A stretch of DNA of 37,676 nucleotides, from NCBI GenBank assembly GCA_026991395.1, contig JALXBP010000135.1:1-37676 (forward strand), given 5' to 3'. Both the position numbers and the translations under genes were made by a program. Under the pieces are notes generated by a model, which worked only from the letters and a program-made list of their open reading frames with translations, searched no databases and was not told the origin of the DNA. Position 1 is the first letter of the stretch. Each line of letters starts with the position of its first letter. Shown in pieces: positions 32,001 through 37,676 of this stretch. Origin of the DNA: Anaerolineae bacterium. Its GTDB lineage: Bacteria; Chloroflexota; Anaerolineae; B4-G1; SLSP01.

Positions 32001-34451
32001 ACCCAGTACGTGGACAACTCGGCGCAGGTGCTCCAGGGCGGCGGCACCGTGCAGTACGACTCCTCCGGCAAGGTCATCTGGGAGGGCACGGTTCCCGTCG
32101 GCCAGTCGGCGATGATCGAGTTCCGCGTCCTGGTCGTCTCCTGCGACGGCGTGGACTGCGGCCGCATCCGCAATGTGGCAACGGCGGTCGTGCAAGGCGT
32201 CTCGTACCAGTGGACGGCCCAGGCCGAGACCGCCATCAAGTGCCCCGACCTGCACGTGGAAGCCCAAATCCCGAAGAACGTCATCTTCAACCCGGTGGGC
32301 TACCCCGAGTACGAAGTGGTGGTGGACTACGACAACCGGGGCGACATCAAAGCCCCCGGCACGCGGATCGTTGCCAATCTCCAGAACGACAACAGCAAAT
32401 TCGTCTCCGCCAACCCGCTGCCCACGGTGCAGGCCAACGATCGCCAGTGGCAGTGGGACGTCGGCGACCTGGACCCGTCCACCGGCGGTCAGATTCGCAT
32501 CCTCGTGCGGGCCACCCGCTGGGACAACAACGGCTACCCCATCGCCATCGGCATCACCACCGAACCGGAGTGGTACGAGTGCCAGAGCAAGCAGAACGAC
32601 GACAGCGCGGTCGGCACCACCTACCCGGCACGGGCGACGCTGAACAAGAAGGGGCGCATCTGGTACGACCCCAACGGCAAGAACGGCCCCACGATAGGGG
32701 TGGAGTGGATCATCTACGGTCGCTACGAGAACGCCCACCCGGACAAGCCGCCGATGGGCCAGATGCGCGTGCAGGACGACTGGCCGATCACCTTCACCTT
32801 GCAGCAGGTCGAGTGGAACTGGGGGCAGGAGGCTTCATACGCCATCGAGAACACACGGCCCTCGACGCTGAAAGGAGCCTCCGGCATCACGGAGACGGAG
32901 ACCCACGCATGGGAAAGCCCCTACGCCATCGTCGAGGGGAGCCAGGTTTACGGGCGGCTCAGCGGCGATGCACCGGCCTACCGCATCCAGGCCGGGAAGA
33001 TGGTCACCAACGTCGCCAGGATGACGGGCACGGTGCAATCGGGCAGCGAGGTCATCGGCGTGATGACCGAGAGATCGGCCACGAGCACGGTAAGGGTGCC
33101 CCTGATCGCGCCCAAGCTGATTGTGCCGGGATACGGGCAGATCTGCCCAGGCCCCGTGCCGGTCAAGGTGCAGGCCCAGCCGTGGGTTACCGTCGAGATT
33201 CGCAGCGATGCGCTGGGCGGGACGTTGGCCACGGGCCTGGCAAATCAGGACGGTCTGTTCGAGGCTACCATCCAGATGCCTCAAAACCGATTGGTCACCA
33301 TCTCCGCCGTGGCCTCTATCGAGGGTGAGGCGAAGTCGTCCAATATCGTCCTCCTGGATTCGCGGAACGTCCACTGGAACCCCCAGACCTCGGAGTGGGT
33401 CGGCACGATCAAAGATGGAGCGCTCAGGGGACAGTTTATGCGCTTTAGCTTCAGAAACGAGGAAGGAAAATATTCCACGCAGGACTGGCAGATGTCCGGC
33501 GTCTACGGCTTCTGGGATACAACGGTACACCTCACCCCCTGCTCAGATATCTGTCCCCAGGGGCAGCGGCACGAGATCGTGATCGAAGCCGATGGCGAGG
33601 AGTACCAAGGGCACTATGACGAGATGGCGAACCGGTTCGTGGTCAACGTAACCGGCGCAGCTCACAACGTGAAGATCAAGAGCCGCTGCGTGGACGAGCA
33701 GACCGGCGAGGTGATCAGCGAGCAGGTCAACGGTGGCCAAATCCTCATCGACCCCGACGGCTTCGTCTTCGACGTGGACAAGGGCGGCACTTACGACACC
33801 GACACCGGTATCTTCACACCGGTAGAGGCGGTCTCCGGCGTAACCGTTACCTGCTACGTCTCGATGCCCGAATGGGGCGGCTGGGTACCCTGGCCCGCCC
33901 ACCTTTACGACCAGGTGAACCCCCAGAACACCAATGCCACCTACGCCGACGGCATCACCACCACCGGCTACTTCGCCTTTTTCACCCCGCCGGGCGACTA
34001 CTACCTGGAGGTGGAGGGCATCCCCGGCTACCAGCGCTGGCGCAGCCCCGTCATCCACGTCATCACCCAGATCGTCCACGTCAACGTTCCCTACACCCCC
34101 TTGCCCGAGACGGCGGCGGTTACGGTTACGCTAACGCCCGACGGCCCCGAGCCAGCAGTCGTCACCGTTCCGATAGGCAGCGCGGTGCAGTGGGTCTCGC
34201 GGGTGCGGGATACGGACACCATCACCGACGTTGTGCGCTGGACGGACAATCCCATCCTGCGTCCCGTCAGCACCCTCGATCCGCTCCAGGACGTCTACGG
34301 CTTCGACGGCGGCTATCTGGAGCCGGGCGAGGGCTACCGCAGACGGTTCCCGTGGCCGGGCGAGTACACCTACACCGACGGAGCCGGTCATACGGGTAAA
34401 GTCGTCGTAACCGGAGGACGGATCTACCTGCCGATCGTCCTCAGACACTGA
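29016..34451 (+). CDS. Giant secreted protein: beta-helix, DUF11, P-domain and cupredoxin-like modules
   Basis: About 1811 residues, exported. The ORF track starts at a TTG (28968) overlapping the -10 region's end; the ATG at 29016, 5 nt after AAGGAGG, is chosen. The signal peptide (MMRKESWRLGLSLSLALLLF) has likely cleavage after SVAQA (about 40). Residues about 45-530 are a right-handed parallel beta-helix with the usual opening YVAPGGDCGSVSPCYSSVQA and Asn-rich turns. DUF11-like repeats start near 532, 821 and 945. A proprotein-convertase P-domain lies at about 637-777 (DLRIYVEGPDGTEVEL, GNWTLRVCD, LNGWGLTLT). Residues about 1699-1800 look cupredoxin-like (VTVPIGSAVQWVSRV, PGEYTYTDGAGHTGKVVV) but lack the copper-binding Cys. 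It ends in GRIYLPIVLRH, a motif shared with other secreted proteins here. Surface adhesion or structure is inferred. Expressed from module A. Confidence 0.85.
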   Translation: MMRKESWRLGLSLSLALLLFIGMTLLLGSRWGPSTSVAQAQSDSTIRYVAPGGDCGSVSPCYSSVQAAVNAASSGDEIRIATGTYNENATIDKSLTLRGGYTTTDWSVPNPISYPTVLNGGGAGRVIAATTSGIDLTIENLEITNGTGGIQICGQYDDACSINATIRNCYIHDNDASSADPDEGGGIYAKLNEGYTIRIEKCRIVNNTADGTYGGGGVFAYYYPRVILVDNIITGNTASGGSQAYGGGAYVGGTACTVTGNVVAQNAGSGGLYVSCNAPIVSDNRIWGNSSGPYETAGGLYVEIPTSGSGLVSGNAITNNTHACSSCSYAAGGLTTRGELIVRSNIITGNTGAHAVYAGGNVVFENNLVADNQPGDGHDAVRLNPDTNSNCGTDDARTYRFVHNTVARNGNATAVEIPAPPNTNCPATAYITNTIVYSHALGVEAISNSIAYLYHDLLSNTTNVSGNVTPGAGMYYTEPLFLADGYHIADDSPAKDAGTGSTFDYTDIDGQARLMGLATDIGVDEAPYTATVSLTKTRQGNGIAQTGKPITYVLTISNAETSVWRPDVRVVDVITSPYPLAGVQGIGGNANIACQAGGNVVTCTYQNVPTGTTYAATVVITPGTPIQQNTPGFESPDNLNIAIPDNGCGSNSYAEHTIAVNGSGTIVDVDVFIKNIAHTYDGDLRIYVEGPDGTEVELSTGNGSSGDNYINTIFDDEAANPITAGSAPFTGRFRPEGSLSDFDGKDPNGNWTLRVCDAAEYDTGTLNGWGLTLTLQSPLTQTLSWVITDTASLEVLDAYDPIITDNVAGPVTVTAVYTPPIPDVKVSQVAPRFAKPNQVITYGVHWSNQGTIDAENVVLTDVLPAEVTFGAADGNPTHNGRYLTWTLGTVSAGTSGVYLITATTNSGLQDGTIITNVAGITTSTEGDPLLNNTSVATTTIYQLGGVNIELHKQATPQATPYSGQSLPNEIVYTVTVANTGQVDANVTMEDPIPQGTQYVDNSAQVLQGGGTVQYDSSGKVIWEGTVPVGQSAMIEFRVLVVSCDGVDCGRIRNVATAVVQGVSYQWTAQAETAIKCPDLHVEAQIPKNVIFNPVGYPEYEVVVDYDNRGDIKAPGTRIVANLQNDNSKFVSANPLPTVQANDRQWQWDVGDLDPSTGGQIRILVRATRWDNNGYPIAIGITTEPEWYECQSKQNDDSAVGTTYPARATLNKKGRIWYDPNGKNGPTIGVEWIIYGRYENAHPDKPPMGQMRVQDDWPITFTLQQVEWNWGQEASYAIENTRPSTLKGASGITETETHAWESPYAIVEGSQVYGRLSGDAPAYRIQAGKMVTNVARMTGTVQSGSEVIGVMTERSATSTVRVPLIAPKLIVPGYGQICPGPVPVKVQAQPWVTVEIRSDALGGTLATGLANQDGLFEATIQMPQNRLVTISAVASIEGEAKSSNIVLLDSRNVHWNPQTSEWVGTIKDGALRGQFMRFSFRNEEGKYSTQDWQMSGVYGFWDTTVHLTPCSDICPQGQRHEIVIEADGEEYQGHYDEMANRFVVNVTGAAHNVKIKSRCVDEQTGEVISEQVNGGQILIDPDGFVFDVDKGGTYDTDTGIFTPVEAVSGVTVTCYVSMPEWGGWVPWPAHLYDQVNPQNTNATYADGITTTGYFAFFTPPGDYYLEVEGIPGYQRWRSPVIHVITQIVHVNVPYTPLPETAAVTVTLTPDGPEPAVVTVPIGSAVQWVSRVRDTDTITDVVRWTDNPILRPVSTLDPLQDVYGFDGGYLEPGEGYRRRFPWPGEYTYTDGAGHTGKVVVTGGRIYLPIVLRH

Positions 34452-34474
34452 TAAGTTGCCCTGCCTTCTCCCCT

Positions 34475-34510
34475 GCCGAGGCCCAGGTCAACAGCAACCT
34501 GGGCCTTGGC
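34475..34510 (+). terminator. Strong hairpin after the giant secreted protein gene (terminator-like)
   Basis: GCCGAGGCCCAGGT and ACCTGGGCCTTGGC pair over 14 bp (one G-U wobble in RNA) around an 8-nt loop, 24 nt after the stop. The following sequence is AAATGCATAG without a U-tract, so it may stop or protect the transcript rather than act as a classical intrinsic terminator. Confidence 0.6.
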
Positions 34511-34530
34511 AAATGCATAGCTTCCTCATC

Positions 34531-34558
34531 TTGCCTCATCGGCTCTCCTCCCTATAAT
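34531..34558 (+). promoter_or_regulatory. Promoter of the MalT-like regulator gene
   Basis: TTGCCT (34531-34536), a 16-nt spacer and a perfect TATAAT (34553-34558) lie about 130 nt before the start codon. Transcription should begin near 34565. Confidence 0.6.
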
Positions 34559-34564
34559 TACGAT

Positions 34565-34583
34565 CGTCAGAGAGATTCTGACG
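34565..34583 (+). promoter_or_regulatory. Palindrome at the predicted transcription start of the regulator gene
   Basis: CGTCAGA and TCTGACG are perfect 7-bp inverted arms around 5 nt, placed at the predicted +1 of the LuxR-type gene. This could be an operator or a leader hairpin. No second copy was found in the window. Confidence 0.4.
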
Positions 34584-34686
34584 GCACGGGAGTCCGGGCC
34601 GATTTCCCCGCCTTCTGAGACTCCTGAGTTCATCGTCTCGACGTGCGCCGGTATCGTTAAAAACACTGTCGAACGGCCAACCCGAT

Positions 34687-37401
34687 ATGAAGACGCAGCC
34701 ATCCGACCTCTTTAGCTGGCTCATCACGACCAAGCTCTGGCCTCCGCCACTGCAGGAGGAGATCATCCCGCGCCAGCGCCTGCTCGAGCGGTTGCGTCGC
34801 AACGTGCTCACGAGTCGGCTCACGCTCATCTCCGCCCCGGCAGGCTACGGCAAGACCACGCTACTGGCGACGCTGCAGGCCGCTTACCCCGAACTCCGTA
34901 TGGCCTGGCTCACACTGGACGAGGGCGACAACGATCCCACCCTCTTCCTCGCCTACCTCACAGCCGCTCTGCAGCAACTCAATCCCGACTACGGCGCCTC
35001 TCTTCGCCCTCTCTTGGCCGACCTTCCCCGCTCCGGCCTCCCGATACAACGCATCGTCGGCGTGCTCATCAACGAGGTGGTACGGGCCTTGCCCGATCCG
35101 TTCGTCCTCGTCTTGGACGACCTCCATCTCCTGAACGAGCCGGTCATCCATGTCGCGCTGGATTACCTGATCGAGCGCATGCCACCGCAGATGCACCTGA
35201 TTGCAGCCACGCGATACGATCCTCCGCTCTCACTGGCCCGCCTGCGGGCACGAGGTCAGTTGACCGAACTCCGCATGGCCGACCTGCGCTTCACCAGCGA
35301 GGAGACGGCCGCCTTCCTCAACGAGCGCCTGCACCTGGCCCTTCCCGCCGAGGCCCTGAAGACGCTGCAGGCGCAAACCGACGGCTGGGCAGCCGGGCTG
35401 CGACTCCTCGCAAGCTCACTCGATCGCATCCCCCTCGCCGAGCGCAGCGCCTTCGTCACCCATCTGGCCCGCACCGATCGCTACCTCTTCGACTTCCTCG
35501 CCACCGAGGTCTTCCAGCGGCAGAGCATCGCCGTGCGCACTTTCCTGTTAGAGACCTCCATCCTTGCCGAACTGACCGTTCCCCTCTGCAATGCCGTAAC
35601 GGGCCGGGATGACGCCCAAGCCATTCTGGAGATGCTGGATCGTCGCAGCCTCTTCGTCATGCCTATGGACGAGGCCCGCACCACCTTCCGCTATCACGCC
35701 CTCTTCGCCGAGTTCCTCCGCAGGAAGCTGCGACGCGAGCATCCCCGGCGATGGGTCGAGTTACATCGGCGGGCCGCCCGCGCCCAGATGAACGAGCATC
35801 CCCAGCGTGCCATCGGCCACTATCTGGCCGCCGAGTTGTGGGACGAGGCCGCCCAAGCAATCGACGAGGTAGGCGAGGAACTGCTGCGGGAGGGCTTCCT
35901 GAACACATTGGTGACGATGATCGAGACCCTGCCGCCATCCATCCGCGATACGCATCCGCGCCTGCTCTACCTCCTCGGCGTCTGTGCCTGGCAACGCGGC
36001 GAAGTGGAAGAGGCCCGCGCTCTGCTCTCTCGAGCACTGGAGGCGGTGCAGGCCATCGGGGATGAGGCAAGCTACGGGGAGGTCTTGGGCGATCTGGCCG
36101 CCTGCGCCATCCTGGATATGAACCTCGCCGAGGGGGAGACTCTGATCGAACAAGCCCTGACCTACCCCATCTCACGCCCCACCCGCGTGCAATTGCTGAT
36201 GGAACGGGCCTACTTGAGATCACTGGAGGGCAACGACCGAGAGGCCGAAGGCGACATCCGGGAAGCCTTCACCATCACCCGCACCGCTCCCGCCGATGAA
36301 CCCTCTCTGCAGACGATGCTCCTCTATATGACGCCTTTCTCCACGCTCCCGCCGGAAGGCCCGGAAAGGCTCGAATCGCTGTATCGCTACGCCCTGGCTC
36401 ACCTGGACCCCCATGCCGAACTCCCCTGGGCGTTGCTCGACGGCCTGATGGCCTTCGCGCACTTCTGGCGCGGGCAACTGGATCAGACCCTCGCCTTGGG
36501 GGAAACCGCGCTCGCCGCAAGCGCAGCTATGGGCGGCCATCCCTTCCTGGAAACGGATACCGCGGCTCTGCTGGCTGCAACTTACAGCGTCCTGGGGGAG
36601 ATGGAGCAAGCCCTCTCCTGCTTCGAGCGGCTCTTCCACTACCTCGAAACCGTCCCCCTGGATCGAGGCTCGGCCACCGGCTACCTCTACCTTCTGGGAC
36701 GCACACAGTGGTATCAGGGCAAAGGGGATGAAATACACCGCATCTACCGACGTATGGAGGAGAGCGGCTTCGAGTATGAGCCTCCCTTCGCCGCCATGCT
36801 GCGTTCGATGATGCGCAGCCTGCTCGACTTGGTGGAAGGGGATGAGGAAGCAGCCGAACGGCGGCTCCGCCAGGCGATGGCACAAAGTCGCTATCGCCCG
36901 ACGATGACCCTCTTCGGCAGTCCGGAGATTCTCCTCGCCCATCTTCTCCTGCAGCAAGGCCGGGAAGAGGAAGCGATGCAGTACCTCACCCCCCTGCTCC
37001 ACCAGAGCCGGGCGTGGGAGGCACCGGGGCTTCTGCTGAAAGAAGGCCGCCTCATCATCCCGCTGCTCCGCCTGGCCGTGGAGCGGCAAACCTGCACCGA
37101 TGTTGCCCAACGTGCGCTTCGACTCATCGGTGAAAGCCACGATCTCCCTCTCCCACCGGCATCCCCCTCCGGCGAGCTTCTCACCCCGCGCGAGATGGAA
37201 GTCCTCCATCTCCTGGCCACGGGGGCCAGCAACCGCGCCATCGCCGAAGAGCTGGTCATCAGCTCGGAGACGGTCAAGAGCCACGTCTCCCACATCCTGC
37301 GAAAGCTGGATGTACGCTCCCGCGTCCAGGCCGTCGTCCGCGCCCGCGACCTGGGCCTGCTCCCTCCAAACGTCCCCCTCTCTCCTACCAGAAAGACGTA
37401 G
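34687..37401 (+). CDS. MalT-type ATP-dependent LuxR-family transcriptional activator
   Basis: 904-residue STAND-class regulator, cytoplasmic. N-terminal [20 protein letters not shown] and Walker [10 protein letters not shown] (50-58) are typical of the MalT/LAL group. Walker B is [10 protein letters not shown] (139-148). A helical arm and TPR-like sensor region (about 350-810; for example [20 protein letters not shown]) follow, and residues 832-891 are the LuxR helix-turn-helix ([20 protein letters not shown], then [18 protein letters not shown]). Length equals that of MalT (about 900). In this family, binding of ATP and an inducer drives oligomerisation and promoter activation. There is no strong Shine-Dalgarno before the ATG. 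Promoter module B starts 12 nt after its stop and module A lies upstream of the preceding gene, making this protein the leading candidate for their activator. Confidence 0.92.
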   Translation: MKTQPSDLFSWLITTKLWPPPLQEEIIPRQRLLERLRRNVLTSRLTLISAPAGYGKTTLLATLQAAYPELRMAWLTLDEGDNDPTLFLAYLTAALQQLNPDYGASLRPLLADLPRSGLPIQRIVGVLINEVVRALPDPFVLVLDDLHLLNEPVIHVALDYLIERMPPQMHLIAATRYDPPLSLARLRARGQLTELRMADLRFTSEETAAFLNERLHLALPAEALKTLQAQTDGWAAGLRLLASSLDRIPLAERSAFVTHLARTDRYLFDFLATEVFQRQSIAVRTFLLETSILAELTVPLCNAVTGRDDAQAILEMLDRRSLFVMPMDEARTTFRYHALFAEFLRRKLRREHPRRWVELHRRAARAQMNEHPQRAIGHYLAAELWDEAAQAIDEVGEELLREGFLNTLVTMIETLPPSIRDTHPRLLYLLGVCAWQRGEVEEARALLSRALEAVQAIGDEASYGEVLGDLAACAILDMNLAEGETLIEQALTYPISRPTRVQLLMERAYLRSLEGNDREAEGDIREAFTITRTAPADEPSLQTMLLYMTPFSTLPPEGPERLESLYRYALAHLDPHAELPWALLDGLMAFAHFWRGQLDQTLALGETALAASAAMGGHPFLETDTAALLAATYSVLGEMEQALSCFERLFHYLETVPLDRGSATGYLYLLGRTQWYQGKGDEIHRIYRRMEESGFEYEPPFAAMLRSMMRSLLDLVEGDEEAAERRLRQAMAQSRYRPTMTLFGSPEILLAHLLLQQGREEEAMQYLTPLLHQSRAWEAPGLLLKEGRLIIPLLRLAVERQTCTDVAQRALRLIGESHDLPLPPASPSGELLTPREMEVLHLLATGASNRAIAEELVISSETVKSHVSHILRKLDVRSRVQAVVRARDLGLLPPNVPLSPTRKT

Positions 37402-37412
37402 TTCCCGCCCCG

Positions 37413-37471
37413 AAATCCCCCTCCAAATCCCCCAGTTGGGGGATGACAACGTCTCTGACGTTTTTTATACT
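37413..37471 (+). promoter_or_regulatory. Promoter module B: second copy of the MalT-box-like promoter
   Basis: AAATCCCCC repeats (37413-37421, 37425-37433), palindrome ATCCCCCAGTTGGGGGAT (37427-37444), -35 box ATGACA (37443-37448), 17-nt spacer and TATACT (37466-37471). The distance from palindrome to -10 (39 nt) is identical to module A, and TTTTTTATACTTTG is shared exactly, while the spacer interior differs. This indicates conservation of functional parts. Confidence 0.72.
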
Positions 37472-37540
37472 TTGAATGACCGGCAATCGTCCGGCGAGGT
37501 CGTTCTACACACCAAGAAGCTTGCAAAGGAGGAAAAGACT

Positions 37541-37676
37541 ATGAACATTCGACATTCCCTCTTGCTTTGGCGGAAAGCGGTCGCGACGGCCCTGGCCGTG
37601 GTGATCATCCTCACGGTATCGGGATGTGCCGGGCAGACCTCCCAACCCTCTCCCGCCGCATCCCCCACCCCTACGG
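37541..37676 (+). CDS. Lipoprotein, 3' end outside the window
   Basis: Absent from the ORF track because it runs off the end. The ATG at 37541 follows AAAGGAGG (37525-37532). The visible 45 residues are a prolipoprotein N-terminus: a charged start with RHSLLLWRKAV, hydrophobic ATALAVVIILT, lipobox VSGC and then a Gln/Ser/Pro/Thr-rich linker (SQPSPAASPTPT). Such starts are common in substrate-binding proteins of ABC transporters, for example sugar-binding proteins, but function cannot be assigned from this part. It is expressed from module B, directly downstream of the MalT-like regulator. If that regulator is MalT-like in function as well, a carbohydrate uptake component is a reasonable guess only. 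Confidence 0.8.
   Translation, partial: MNIRHSLLLWRKAVATALAVVIILTVSGCAGQTSQPSPAASPTPT

Noticed and set aside
29064-32738. 1224-residue minus-strand ORF opposite the giant secreted protein
   Set aside because: Antisense shadow of the repetitive G+C-rich coding sequence; composition is V/G/D-rich and motif-free.

Overview
The window looks like a high-GC chromosomal segment from a Chloroflexota bacterium, probably of the Anaerolineae/Caldilineae type. This is an inference from gene content: a MalT-type ATP-dependent LuxR regulator, very large secreted proteins built from DUF11-like, CARDB-like and beta-helix modules, a '4-fold beta flower' protein, and a type I glutamine synthetase next to a molybdenum hydroxylase. 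No rRNA, tRNA, CRISPR array or transposase was seen.

Layout. (1) nt 2-5309, plus strand: the 3' part of an alpha-amylase-family glycosidase, then a tight housekeeping run of ribonuclease Z, a TatD-type hydrolase, a long-chain polyprenyl diphosphate synthase and a family 2 glycosyltransferase. (2) nt 5303-14446, minus strand: a GtrB/DPM-like glycosyltransferase behind a promoter with twin palindromes, a fused FAD/2Fe-2S subunit of a xanthine-dehydrogenase-type enzyme, a 600-residue unknown with a nucleoside-phosphorylase-like C-terminus, the molybdopterin subunit, glutamine synthetase, the beta-flower protein and a DUF1295/ICMT-like membrane protein. The middle genes suggest purine or N-heterocycle oxidation coupled to ammonia assimilation. 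(3) nt 14486-19720, minus strand: a large secreted protein and a small secreted partner. (4) nt 20091-27684, minus strand: a 2182-residue RHS/YD-repeat protein whose C-terminal tip looks like a SleB-type cell-wall hydrolase, followed 13 nt later by a small beta-propeller lipoprotein that could be its immunity or partner protein. The tip and the lipoprotein are visibly richer in A+T than the RHS core. (5) nt 27926-37676, plus strand: an XRE/MmyB-like regulator, a giant secreted beta-helix/DUF11/P-domain protein, a MalT-like LuxR regulator and the start of a lipoprotein gene.

The two most striking observations are as follows. First, a nearly identical promoter module occurs upstream of the giant secreted protein (28908-28967) and upstream of the terminal lipoprotein (37413-37471). 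It has two AAATCCCCC repeats, an ATCCCCCA-N2-TGGGGGAT palindrome that contains a MalT-box-like GGGGATGAC, an ATGAC[AG] -35 box, a 17-nt spacer and a TATACT -10 box. A MalT-like regulator gene lies between the two copies, which suggests a small regulon for cell-surface proteins. Second, the RHS protein appears to be a polymorphic-toxin-like or surface protein. It combines a degenerate amidase_3-like N-terminus, an RHS core, and an embedded prolipoprotein-like signal followed by the SleB-like domain. A short YLP[IV]xxR motif recurs in three otherwise unrelated secreted proteins of the window.
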